Notes under the pieces: model-generated
Told to the model about the DNA's origin: nothing
What the model saw: the letters and a program-made list of their open reading frames with translations, nothing else
Database searches by the model: none
Shown: one piece after another, positions 51,755-60,918 of the stretch
How positions within the stretch are numbered: position 1 is the stretch's first letter
Layout: each line of letters starts with the position of its first letter
Source: Flagellimonas sp. 389
GTDB taxonomy: Bacteria; Bacteroidota; Bacteroidia; Flavobacteriales; Flavobacteriaceae
Assembly (NCBI RefSeq): GCF_018449435.1
Contig: NZ_JAHCMU010000002.1
Coordinates: 124,001-188,000, forward strand
Direction: 5' to 3'
DNA: 64,000 bases
Made by a program: the position numbers and the translations under genes

Positions 51755-52922
51755 TTTTGTTTTGTTTATAATTTTGAATCACATTTAGGAATGTTTTTTT
51801 ACTAGTATCCTTCCACGAATATTTATTTATTTCAATTAGGTTATTTTTAATCATTACGTTCCTTGTGGACTCATCCAAAAGCATCTTCTCCAAAGCTACA
51901 ATAATAGAACCAACATTATATGAGTCAAAATAAAATCCGTTCTCTTTAAGAAATTCCGGCATTGGTTGTTTATCACTGCAGGCAATAGGTAATCCCGAAG
52001 CCATAGATTCTAATAAAATGTTTGGCATATTTTCACAAGTAGATGCAAAAATCAGCCCATCCGATTTATTATAAAACTCATGAATAATAGAATATTCAAC
52101 GTCACCATGATAGTTAATAAACTCTTTTCTTGGATCTGCCTGAGAAATTGTATTCTCCAACAAATCTCCAGCTCGTTTGAATATTACGCCTCCAACCAAA
52201 TCTAAAGCCACAGGGTATCCTTTCTTTCTCAAAACACTAATAGCTTTAACTACATTCCATTGATGCTTATAGACATGAACAGTGGAGACATATAATAGTC
52301 TAAATGGTTTTGAAAATGAATAGGATAAAATACTCTTCTGTTCGCGAGCATTTTTTATAAATTTTTGTGATATTCCGTGATGTATAATACAAATCTTTTT
52401 GCCTTTTAAGTTTAGCTTGGAAGATATTGTTTTTTTAGCATATTCAGATATGAATATAATCCCTGTGGCGTTCTTGAAACATCGCTTTTGTTTTTGAAAA
52501 TTTAACCAAAACCTTAAGATTTCTTTTGCCGATTTAATTTCTCTCCATATTTCTCTTTCATAAAGCAGCATATTTCTAGACATTGCAATCACAGGCTTAA
52601 AACTGCCAACATAATCTCCTGTTAATGATAATAGAACGTCTATTTTACAGGATTCAATATTATTGTCAAAATCTCTTATTTGATAAACAATTCTTTGAGG
52701 AACTCCTTTGTTTAATAATGAAAATGTTTGCTTCTCAAATGTGTTTATTTCGCATAAATTATTGAGTGTTTTTGAAGAACCAAATATAACTATGCTAGAA
52801 ATCTTCCCTTTAAAAAAATCAGAATCATATGCTTCGATTATTTCTTTTAAGTGTGTTATCCCTCCTCCTCCTCCAATATTGGTTGCATCAATGCCAATTC
52901 TTATTGGATGCTCTAATTCCAT
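51747..52922 (-). CDS. GT4 family glycosyltransferase
   Basis: 391 residues, GT-B fold. GIDATNIGGGGGITHLKEIIEAY at the N-terminus and the C-terminal FRLLYVSTVHVYKHQWNVVKA ... GLIFASTCENMPNILLESMASGLPIACSD (E-x7-E) are typical of GT4. It adds one sugar to the lipid-linked repeat. The linkage is unknown. Shares one base with the preceding O-antigen ligase-like gene. Confidence 0.88.
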   Translation of the reverse strand: MELEHPIRIGIDATNIGGGGGITHLKEIIEAYDSDFFKGKISSIVIFGSSKTLNNLCEINTFEKQTFSLLNKGVPQRIVYQIRDFDNNIESCKIDVLLSLTGDYVGSFKPVIAMSRNMLLYEREIWREIKSAKEILRFWLNFQKQKRCFKNATGIIFISEYAKKTISSKLNLKGKKICIIHHGISQKFIKNAREQKSILSYSFSKPFRLLYVSTVHVYKHQWNVVKAISVLRKKGYPVALDLVGGVIFKRAGDLLENTISQADPRKEFINYHGDVEYSIIHEFYNKSDGLIFASTCENMPNILLESMASGLPIACSDKQPMPEFLKENGFYFDSYNVGSIIVALEKMLLDESTRNVMIKNNLIEINKYSWKDTSKKTFLNVIQNYKQNKNV

Positions 52923-54247
52923 TATAGAAATTCTTGTTGATTATTAACTATCCTTTCTTGCCTTTTTAGTATTCCAAAAATAGTAATAAACAAGGTGGCG
53001 CAAACTATTCCTTCTTGTCGTGATAGTATCGATTCTGTTGAACAATTCAAAAAAATAGTAAAAAGAACAGACAAAACAAAGAAATCTGTCCTAAGTATGG
53101 TATCATAAATTGGCAAAAAGAATACTCCAAGAAAAATCAAAAAGCCAAATATTCCAAAAGATAATAGGGTACTTAAAAACTGACTGTGGGGGCCATAGTT
53201 TAAATGTGAAATACTTTTAAATCCATTTGTTTCATTTTGTTTTTTTATTACATCTTTAACATCACCCGTTCCATACCCAAATAACGGGCTGTCATAAATT
53301 AGTTGAAAAGATGACTTGAATACCATATATCTAATCTCTGTGCTACCAGGCCGTAGGTTTTTTGCATAATTTTTCTCACCATCATCTCCAGGAGACAAAA
53401 TGTTTTGAATTTCCTCCATCATTGGCTTAAACCTATAATCCAAGATTGATTTTAAAGAGCCAAGACTAATTAATGCAAAAATGAGTAAAAAAATTGCAGA
53501 CCTACGCCAATTATTTCTACTCACCACTAAAAAAAAACAAATGATTGCAGAAGACAAAACCCAGCCCGCCTTTGATTGGACAAGAATCAAACCTGTCAGT
53601 ATAATAAAAATGCTCAAATAACCTACCCATTTGATCTTTCTTTTGAATATGAAAATGTAATCCTCAAAATGGAATAGTAAATAAGAAACACAAACAGTGA
53701 GGTACATAGAAAAGTATGTTCTGTGAACTCCAATAATCAAAAAATGTTGGCTAAGGTATTCGTATACAGACCCAGGTCTGTTCCCCGCAGGGATTTCACC
53801 CAAAATTATATATTCGTCTGTAGTTAGTGTGACATAAGCAAAGTCCAAAAAAGAAGTAAGTAATACCACCAAGCAACCATAAACAAAAATTCTAAATAGC
53901 TTTAAGACCTGTCCCTTAGTCAAACAAATCGCTGGTATTATCAATGGGAAAATAATAAAAGATAAAGTGTGTTCAATCCTCGTTAAGGCATTTGGAATGT
54001 TATCAGACCAAAAAATCCCAATCAAATAAAGAATAAACAAAAGAATTAGAGGATAATGGTACTCCCATGCAAAAGTGAAGTTATTCACCCATTTGCCCTT
54101 ATTACAAAATACAAGAACAGTTATAACAAGTAAAATTATTAAAGGAGGTATTATTTTTCCTCCAAATGGAATTAAGAAGAATATTGCATGAAGTAGAAAT
54201 GTGGGCAACTGAAGATAGTTGTTCTTTGAATTAAGTAAAGCTTTCAT
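52922..54247 (-). CDS. O-antigen ligase/polymerase-like membrane protein (Wzy_C/WaaL)
   Basis: 441 residues with about 12 membrane spans. The large periplasmic loop has SSFQLIYDSPLFGYGTGDVKDVI and YGPHSQFLSTLLSFG, the H-x3-L pattern of the PF04932 family. Such proteins either polymerise or ligate O-units. Since an EpsG-like polymerase is also present at 55.4 kb, ligation is plausible here (inference). Confidence 0.85.
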   Translation of the reverse strand: MKALLNSKNNYLQLPTFLLHAIFFLIPFGGKIIPPLIILLVITVLVFCNKGKWVNNFTFAWEYHYPLILLFILYLIGIFWSDNIPNALTRIEHTLSFIIFPLIIPAICLTKGQVLKLFRIFVYGCLVVLLTSFLDFAYVTLTTDEYIILGEIPAGNRPGSVYEYLSQHFLIIGVHRTYFSMYLTVCVSYLLFHFEDYIFIFKRKIKWVGYLSIFIILTGLILVQSKAGWVLSSAIICFFLVVSRNNWRRSAIFLLIFALISLGSLKSILDYRFKPMMEEIQNILSPGDDGEKNYAKNLRPGSTEIRYMVFKSSFQLIYDSPLFGYGTGDVKDVIKKQNETNGFKSISHLNYGPHSQFLSTLLSFGIFGFLIFLGVFFLPIYDTILRTDFFVLSVLFTIFLNCSTESILSRQEGIVCATLFITIFGILKRQERIVNNQQEFL

Positions 54248-54273
54248 TTCCTTTTTTTTAACAAATACTCTTT

Positions 54274-55359
54274 TTATCTTTCTTGGAAAGAATTGTGGCC
54301 TTTTTTTAAATGTCCCATTATTCTATTTCCTATCACATCAATTGTTTGTTCATTCCTTATCAAGCTCGCTTCTTTCATAAATCTATCTCTTAAATCCTCT
54401 GAATTCATTAGTTTATAAAGTCTTTCTTTATAAGATATATTATTTTCACTTTCTATCAAAAACCCGTTTTTCCCATCCTGTAATATATCTCTTGGGCCTG
54501 AGTTGCAGTCAAAACTTATACATGGCATTGGAAAGGCCATTGCTTCGCAAAGTGCGTTTGGATAGCCTTCTGAAATAGAGGTGAAAGCAAATATCTTAGA
54601 TTGCGACATATATTTGCTCAAATCTTCTTTAACACCTAACAGTTTTACCGATTTTTCTAGTTTCCTCTTTTCTATTTCATTTTCCAAAAGAGCTCTAAGA
54701 GGTCCCTCTCCTATTATGTGTAACTCCCACCCCTCATTTTCAATTTCATCGAAAATCCGTATCAGGCCAATTTGATTTTTTTCTTTTACCAACCGCCCCA
54801 CATTCAAAATAATATTCCTTCGTTGAATATCAATTTTTGGAATTATTTTAATTGGATTAGGCATTATAATGATGTTGTCATGACCAATCTTTTCCTTTAG
54901 CACTTTTTCTGCGAGAGAAGTTTGAACAAAAATCCCTTTGGCTTTTGTATATAATATTTTTTGAAGTATTCTTCTTGAAGTTGGTAGGATTTTCAATGGG
55001 TTGCTTCTATTTGAAACAAAAACATCGATTTTGTCACCTAAGGCGCTAAGTATTACAAAAGCGTTATATCCTTCTCCAAAACTTAATATTACATCTGGTT
55101 TTAAATTTTTATACCTTTTTTTTAAAAAGAAGAAAAGGTAGATTTTATAAAATAGTTTTGAAAACACATTTTTTTTATATCCTAAAGAAGGCATGGAAAT
55201 TGAATTTACTTTCCCATTTATAGAATAGAAAGGTGTATGTCTTACAAGAAAGATTAAATCTATATGTACTCCTTCAATGGCCCAGTAGTTCGCCAACTCA
55301 TTCATTACCCTTTCCATTCCTCCTGACAAGAAAGTAGGTATTATCAATGCAGTTCTCAT
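54274..55359 (-). CDS. GT4 family glycosyltransferase
   Basis: 361 residues. ALIIPTFLSGGMERVMNELANYW (donor-domain entry of GT4), IILNVGRLVKEKNQIGLIRIFDEI, and ISEGYPNALCEAMAFPMPCISFDCNSGPRDI (E-x7-E) are complete. Similar to GalNAc/Gal transferases of capsule loci, but specificity is not predictable. Lies between the EpsG-like and ligase-like genes. Confidence 0.9.
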   Translation of the reverse strand: MRTALIIPTFLSGGMERVMNELANYWAIEGVHIDLIFLVRHTPFYSINGKVNSISMPSLGYKKNVFSKLFYKIYLFFFLKKRYKNLKPDVILSFGEGYNAFVILSALGDKIDVFVSNRSNPLKILPTSRRILQKILYTKAKGIFVQTSLAEKVLKEKIGHDNIIIMPNPIKIIPKIDIQRRNIILNVGRLVKEKNQIGLIRIFDEIENEGWELHIIGEGPLRALLENEIEKRKLEKSVKLLGVKEDLSKYMSQSKIFAFTSISEGYPNALCEAMAFPMPCISFDCNSGPRDILQDGKNGFLIESENNISYKERLYKLMNSEDLRDRFMKEASLIRNEQTIDVIGNRIMGHLKKGHNSFQER

Positions 55360-55407
55360 GTAGTTTCGTATTAATCATTTGAGCCAAAATTATAGTCAAT
55401 CATATTG

Positions 55408-56625
55408 TTACCAAAAAAATATTAATTCTACCTTTTTTAATAATATCCCTGCCAACGTTATGAAATTCTTGTTGAATAAGCTCTCAATAAAATAATCTTT
55501 GTAAATAAATAAATTAACAATAAAGCTAGGTACAAGAAAAATAAAAAACAGTTTTATGAGTAGCTTATTTTCACGATAGTTATATTCATAAAACAGCAGA
55601 TAGATAAACATTATTTCTACTAAATATGTAAGTCTCAATTGGATATCAGGTGTAACACTAAAAATATTCAACAGACCCATCAAAAGAATCACTAAGTTTC
55701 TATAATTTGATTCTCGTTTATAAGAAAGTAAAAGGTAAGTATGGGCAAAATATATCCATGACACCCTAATTTTATAGGATATTAGAGCGGCTGTTGATTC
55801 CATATTTCCTTTCTCTATTATATCCATCCCTTCCAAATATGCTTTTATTTTGTAATCAAATGACTCTGGAAAAGGCAACGCAATGGCAATATGGTATAAA
55901 TATTTTTTTGTAAACAGAAAAAAAGCAAAAGAGGTTATGTAAAGAATGAAAATCGATTTTGACTTTATTTTCTTGAAAATTCCTAAAAAATATATTGGGA
56001 AAAAAAGTAATGTTCCAAAATGAATCAATGATGAGAACAATAGCAGTAGAAAACCTTTTCCTTTTTTATTATCAAAAATTCCTATATAAAAACCATATAT
56101 AGCAATTGAGATCGCAAGTAAATTTCTTATTCCAGAGTACAGTCCAAGAAATTCTATTGAGATAAAAATGCTTACAATACCTAAGAGATAGTATTTATTT
56201 GATATTTCTCTTTTTTCTACAAGTTTGTTGTAAACTAAATAAATTAGATAGAGCGTGGCAAAAGTACATAGGGAAAAAAATACCTGGCCTGAAATCCCCA
56301 GTTTGGCAAAAAAGTAAATGCCATAATAAAAAACAAAATCTGTCTTCTTTTGTATTGTTAGTTTTAGCAAAAATTCTTCGAAACCAATATACTTTACATC
56401 TTTATAAAAACGATAAAATTGATATAAATCTTTGGTTTCTGAAGGAACCAATTGATAGGTGATTAATGAAGCAAGTATCAGTAATAATATTAAGCTGACT
56501 CTATTTCTGTTATAAATCCCAACAAAAATAGAGGGCAATGCAAGTAAAGGGCTTATTAAGAATAAAAAGCAATTAAAAAGACTTATAATTTTAACTTTAA
56601 TTCCTAAACTTTTTACCTCACTCAT
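55408..56625 (-). CDS. EpsG family polysaccharide polymerase
   Basis: 405 residues with about 11 membrane spans. LVPSETKDLYQFYRFYKDVKYIGFEEF and the FGLYSGIRNLLAISIAIYGFYIG-like stretch match EpsG/Wzy proteins, which join lipid-linked repeat units in the periplasm. Very A+T-rich coding sequence, as in most of this locus. Confidence 0.82.
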   Translation of the reverse strand: MSEVKSLGIKVKIISLFNCFLFLISPLLALPSIFVGIYNRNRVSLILLLILASLITYQLVPSETKDLYQFYRFYKDVKYIGFEEFLLKLTIQKKTDFVFYYGIYFFAKLGISGQVFFSLCTFATLYLIYLVYNKLVEKREISNKYYLLGIVSIFISIEFLGLYSGIRNLLAISIAIYGFYIGIFDNKKGKGFLLLLFSSLIHFGTLLFFPIYFLGIFKKIKSKSIFILYITSFAFFLFTKKYLYHIAIALPFPESFDYKIKAYLEGMDIIEKGNMESTAALISYKIRVSWIYFAHTYLLLSYKRESNYRNLVILLMGLLNIFSVTPDIQLRLTYLVEIMFIYLLFYEYNYRENKLLIKLFFIFLVPSFIVNLFIYKDYFIESLFNKNFITLAGILLKKVELIFFW

Positions 56626-56757
56626 CTTTCATGACCCATTTCAAATTATAATTGTATAAAATTTTTTGAAAAACCTTTTCGCTAACATTCGTTCATCATA
56701 TTCGTGAGTGATAATTCTCTTTTACCATTAAATTGACAAAAAGAGACATATAAATAA

Positions 56758-57774
56758 TTAGGTATTGAGTATGTCCTCAATCATAAAATATTGAGGGTTA
56801 AAGCTTCCTTTATGCCAATTTAACTCATCATCCCAATAACCTTTACAAGGGTAATATACTTTCTCAGTAAATCCATAACTTATTTCAATAATCAAGGGAG
56901 TGTTATCTTTATACACAAAATCATACGCAGTACATTGACTTTGTAGTTTTTTTGAAATTTCAAATGCAATTTCTATACACCTTTTATCCATTGAATCATT
57001 ATCAGGATACTTTATTATACCACTTCCTGAAGCTCTAAAGTCATTTTTTCTTATTATTCGTTCAATTGCAAATGCCTTGTTCCCAATTACAATAACTCTA
57101 GTATCAGAGTTGTTGTTTGGGATAAAATCCTGAAAATAAGCATATCCTTTTTCCCTTCCCGACATTTTTTCTAAATCAGTTTTTAAAAATAATCTTCCTA
57201 AACCTTTGAGAATTCCTAAAAAGGTATTGATGTTTTTATCTTTTCTAAAATGCCATAATCTATTTCGCATAAGTTCTTTTCTCCCACTTGCGCCAAAACC
57301 CTTATCGAAAGATTTACGAACAAGTTTTTTTGCAGTTCCCTTGTTTTTAACCAATTTAACGTTAATAGATCCTGCGCCTCCTCTTAACTTAAAAACTTTT
57401 GGAAATGTTGCCTTTTCTATCCAATTGAAACTTTCTTCTTTAGAGTAAAAAACATAGGAGTTGACTAAAGGAGCTTCAATAGCCTCTAATAGATATTTTT
57501 GGGCAACCTTGTCATCAAAATGCCAAACAGTATTGGAATTCGGGAAAACTCTTTTGCTGGCTTTTTCTAAAGAGAACATCAATTGCTTAGCAAATAATTT
57601 TGCTTTTGGATCTTCATGGCTCCAATGCCACATCAACACATCACAATCTTTTAATTGTGACATAATATTTGAGTCAAAACAATTTACAAGCATAAAGGCT
57701 ATATCGTTTTCTTTACAATATTCAATCCACCTTTGGCTGAAAGAGTTGTTACGGTGATGAATTGCTATTTTCAT
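56758..57774 (-). CDS. ATP-grasp family protein
   Basis: 338 residues. MKIAIHHRNNSFSQRWIEYCKEND is a pre-ATP-grasp domain. FPKVFKLRGGAGSINVKLVKNKGTAKKLVRK (glycine-rich nucleotide loop) and CTAYDFVYKDNTPLIIEISYGF (metal-binding Glu) mark an ATP-grasp ligase. Such enzymes in polysaccharide loci may attach amino acids to sugars; the substrate is unknown. It lies between the polymerase and a decayed gene. Confidence 0.75.
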   Translation of the reverse strand: MKIAIHHRNNSFSQRWIEYCKENDIAFMLVNCFDSNIMSQLKDCDVLMWHWSHEDPKAKLFAKQLMFSLEKASKRVFPNSNTVWHFDDKVAQKYLLEAIEAPLVNSYVFYSKEESFNWIEKATFPKVFKLRGGAGSINVKLVKNKGTAKKLVRKSFDKGFGASGRKELMRNRLWHFRKDKNINTFLGILKGLGRLFLKTDLEKMSGREKGYAYFQDFIPNNNSDTRVIVIGNKAFAIERIIRKNDFRASGSGIIKYPDNDSMDKRCIEIAFEISKKLQSQCTAYDFVYKDNTPLIIEISYGFTEKVYYPCKGYWDDELNWHKGSFNPQYFMIEDILNT

Positions 57775-58126
57775 TTTTCTTTTTGATTAAATGTTTTCAA
57801 CGCTTACAAACTCAAATCTCAATGAGCTTCACATCTAATTAATTAGATTCATATTTTTTCTGCCAGAATATATTTTTATATACCTTCGACCAATAAATCT
57901 TTACTTTTTTTGAATCTTTTGTTTATTGAGGAAAAACAAATTTCCAATATAAGATTGTCTGTCAATGTATCAAATTCAATACTAATATATTCTTATTTTG
58001 ATTCGGTCTTTTAAGTGTTCAAATGGTCATAACTCTTTTTTTCTTAATTAACCCTGTATTTAACATTATCTATATTAGCCAATTAGAAAGCATTTTTCAG
58101 TTTTTCTAATAATTAACTCAAAAATA
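57775..58126. other. Gap between ATP-grasp and wzx genes
   Basis: 352 nt of A+T-rich DNA with no intact ORF. It carries a gene remnant on the minus strand (listed separately) and a perfect 16-bp palindrome ATCTAATT-AATTAGAT at 57833-57848. No convincing terminator. Confidence 0.6.
57839..58055 (-). pseudogene. Remnant of a coding sequence with frameshifts
   Basis: Three short coding-like pieces line up if frameshifts are allowed. The first is FEHLKDRIKI (about 58030). The second is EYISIEFDTLTDNLILEIC...INKRFKK (57992 down to an A7 run at 57911-57905). The third is VKIYWSKVYKNIFWQKKYESN and stop (57839-57841). The last resembles a protein C-terminus. Together they suggest the decayed end of a gene downstream of wzx. 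The family is not recognised, and chance open frames in A+T-rich DNA are a real alternative. Confidence 0.4.
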
Positions 58127-59404
58127 TTACCCCCTACTAATATTTCTATTGCATAAATAAATTGAAATATAGACTATATACCCTATGTTAAAGATCATTC
58201 CAATTATAGAATATATCTGAACTGTAAAAAGAATATCATTTCTCATTCCACCAAAAACCAATGCTCCATATCGAAAACTAAACAAGCCTATTTCATAAAA
58301 CAGTTGTTCTCTTTGCTTATTTAAAATAAAATACATTGCGGAAGCAGGTGGATTCACAAATCCAATACTGAGCCATAAAAACATCCAACTTGCATATTCA
58401 CCAGCTACTTCCCATTCATCTCCAAAAAAAAATGAAAACAATACGTCACCCCATAAAAAAACGATTAGGGTTGGCAATAGAATAATTCCTAATAGAGAAA
58501 AGGTTACTTTAAAAAACTTTTTTTTAAGTGTTACTATATCTTCTTTAAAATCTGCAGCTTCTTTATAAAATACTTGTTTTACTGCTTCTCCTATTAAAGC
58601 GGAGGGAAGTTGTAATATTCTTACCGCAAAAAAATACCTCCCCACTTCGTTTTCACCAAAATAGCGCCCAAACATAATAATAGGTAAACCTTGCGAAACT
58701 GCGTTTAGTAGGTTTTTTGGAGCTGTATAAAGAGCATAACGGTAATATTTTTTTGCGGTAGATTTTAATTTCTTATAACTACATTTCAGTTCTTTAATAT
58801 GTAAATAGAAAGGAGATGCCAACACAACAAGTGATATAATGCCCCCAAAAATATTACCGTATACTAACCCAATCCCTGTAGCAAAAATGAAAACCCATGC
58901 TAACTGAAAAATCACAGTAGTTAATCTATCCAATACGGCTTTTTTAGAAATTAAATAGTATTGTTTGAATCTATTATGTATTTGGATAAAAACACGATTA
59001 TAGCCTAAAATCAGAGCTATAAAAACAGTAATAAAAACAATAAAGGTATTTGGAGAAGATATCCCTAGATACCCTATTAGGTTTGGGAAAATCAAAATCC
59101 CAACAAAAAAAATGATAAGCGAAGAAGTTAAAAAGAATACTGAAATTAATGCTAACCTTTCCGCTTCTTTATTGGAATCTGCCTGAACAATGCCCATTTC
59201 AAATTTAAGTGTTCCAAATGATTGCAAAATTCCAGCTAATGTTATGATACTCCCAAAAATGCCAAAATCTGTTGGCGAGTAATATCTAGAAAGAATGGGT
59301 GTCAACAAAATTCCTATCAATTGCGAGATAGCTGTCCCTGAAATTAAGTATGACGTGTTCTTAACAAAAGGGCTTTTCCACAAGCTAGCTAGAAATGCTT
59401 TCAA
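58127..59404 (-). CDS. Wzx-type O-unit flippase
   Basis: 425 residues with about 12 membrane spans. SPFVKNTSYLISGTAISQLIGILLTPILSRYYSPTDFGIFG is the classical N-terminus of polysaccharide-synthesis flippases, and ALYTAPKNLLNAVSQGLPIIMFGRYFGENEVGRYFFAVRILQLP is the conserved centre. It flips the undecaprenyl-linked repeat to the periplasm. This is distinct from the flippase at 2.9-4.3 kb. Confidence 0.9.
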   Translation of the reverse strand: MKAFLASLWKSPFVKNTSYLISGTAISQLIGILLTPILSRYYSPTDFGIFGSIITLAGILQSFGTLKFEMGIVQADSNKEAERLALISVFFLTSSLIIFFVGILIFPNLIGYLGISSPNTFIVFITVFIALILGYNRVFIQIHNRFKQYYLISKKAVLDRLTTVIFQLAWVFIFATGIGLVYGNIFGGIISLVVLASPFYLHIKELKCSYKKLKSTAKKYYRYALYTAPKNLLNAVSQGLPIIMFGRYFGENEVGRYFFAVRILQLPSALIGEAVKQVFYKEAADFKEDIVTLKKKFFKVTFSLLGIILLPTLIVFLWGDVLFSFFFGDEWEVAGEYASWMFLWLSIGFVNPPASAMYFILNKQREQLFYEIGLFSFRYGALVFGGMRNDILFTVQIYSIIGMIFNIGYIVYISIYLCNRNISRG

Positions 59405-59563
59405 TTTTGTTGAATTTTGATTATCTATGTTTTTAAGTAATGCCTTTTAAATGCTTTTCAAATACTAATAAAACCTTGTCGATTATTTTCTACATGATAA
59501 ATCATATCCACCGTTAACTTTTTAGTATCAATTAAATTTTCTAGCTCTATAATTTTAAGATCT

Positions 59564-59875
59564 TTATTCAACTTTCTTTATGTCAAGGTTCAATAAACCA
59601 TTTGCAGTATTTACTACAAACACAATATTGTCTTGTTTTATATTGTCAAGCAGCAAATTTTCCGTTGATGTGTTTGTCGGAGCAAAATGTATGATGTCAG
59701 AAACCACTCCTATCACACATCGATTTATTTCTTCCGAAAAAGGAGATTTCTTGTCGAACGTAGGTAAATCGTGTTCTATCTCGGAAAAGGTAAGCACTTG
59801 ACCCAACATTTCTCTATGCTGAGCCGTTACGCAAACCCGTGTTCCAAAAACGATAAGATTACGTTTTTTTTTCAA
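59564..59875 (-). pseudogene. Decayed wecB (UDP-GlcNAc 2-epimerase) with internal deletion
   Basis: 103 residues in one frame. FGTR is followed directly by VCVTAQHREMLGQVLTFSEIE, skipping the usual PEAIKMAPL segment. A jump then leads to SPFSEEINRCVIGVVSD and HFAPTNTSTENLLLDNIKQDNIV, which are the second half of WecB motifs. The middle (about 75 residues containing GDT and HVEAGLRT) is missing, and the tail loses the NTVIDA pattern, as after a frameshift. It lies between wzz-like and wzx genes. Not functional as an epimerase. Confidence 0.85.
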
Positions 59876-59924
59876 TAGAAACTTTTAAGATTTAAAATTC
59901 GACCCATTTTAAGTAATATAATGC

Positions 59925-60917
59925 TTAAGTAGTAAGATTGGATGCTCGTTTATTTATCGCAATCAACGCAGAAATACCCAAAAAGAGTAAAAGCAACAGT
60001 GAAGGAATCAAAATAACACTTCTTCCAAAAAAAGCTTTTTTCACCTGTTGTGAATTCCCAAAATTAATGATGTTTATAGGGTCTTTCTGTTCTTTAAGTG
60101 CTATCTTTTTAAGTTCAATATCATAAACCAATTGATTTTTGATTTCGAATAAGCCAGTAATTTCTGTCTTCTCTTCGGCACTAAATGTAATTCTTTGATT
60201 TTTGATTTGTTCACCTTCAAATTCAAGGCTCTTTGTGTAAGCAGAAATTAAAATATCTATCTGATCGACAAAAATTTCATTTTTCTCGATGCGGTCCAAT
60301 GCGTTTTGCTTGGCGACCTCAGTCAGGTCTCTAAGGTATGTATTTGCATTAATATGTTGCATCACTTTTTCGGCAAAGACCCTACCTTTATCAATATCCT
60401 TGAACAGAAATGTAATCATATGACTAGGCTCACTTCTATTCAACAGTTCAGATTTAATAACATCTGAAAAATCTTCGTTCCCTTGAAATTTTCCCAAAAG
60501 TTCTAAATAGGCTAAATCGGCCTCTGCTTTTTCTTCATCATCTATTGGATCAATAGAAATTTTGAACTCCTTTAAGTTAGAGGTGTCAACACCTATTCTA
60601 TCAAAGAAAAGGGCATTGCCAGACCTTAGATTACTTTCTATCTCTTCTACCGCATTATACAGATAATCCTTACTCTCCAGATTAGGCTTTACAATGACTT
60701 CTATCTTCATTTTTTTCTCCGTAACCTGATTAAGTCCGTAACCCGCTGCCAAACCTATAATGATTAGCCCTCCCAATATCAAGGCATGTTTTTTTAGGTA
60801 AAGAAATAATCTCAAAAAAGCAATCCCAATTTTATTGAATCCCTTTCCTATCAGTTGAAACAACTGTCCCAAATCTATTTCATCGGATGAATTACTGTTT
60901 ACCGGTTGATCTGCCAT
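59925..60917 (-). CDS. Wzz-like chain-length determinant protein
   Basis: 330 residues. A membrane span at about 49-67 (ILGGLIIIGLAAGYGL) and another near the C-terminus (about 300-320, [21 protein letters not shown]) enclose a long periplasmic helical domain, the Wzz topology. The sequence is divergent and lacks a kinase domain. It probably controls glycan chain length. Two nt separate it from the DUF6909-like gene. Confidence 0.7.
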   Translation of the reverse strand: MADQPVNSNSSDEIDLGQLFQLIGKGFNKIGIAFLRLFLYLKKHALILGGLIIIGLAAGYGLNQVTEKKMKIEVIVKPNLESKDYLYNAVEEIESNLRSGNALFFDRIGVDTSNLKEFKISIDPIDDEEKAEADLAYLELLGKFQGNEDFSDVIKSELLNRSEPSHMITFLFKDIDKGRVFAEKVMQHINANTYLRDLTEVAKQNALDRIEKNEIFVDQIDILISAYTKSLEFEGEQIKNQRITFSAEEKTEITGLFEIKNQLVYDIELKKIALKEQKDPINIINFGNSQQVKKAFFGRSVILIPSLLLLLFLGISALIAINKRASNLTT

Positions 60918-60918
60918 C

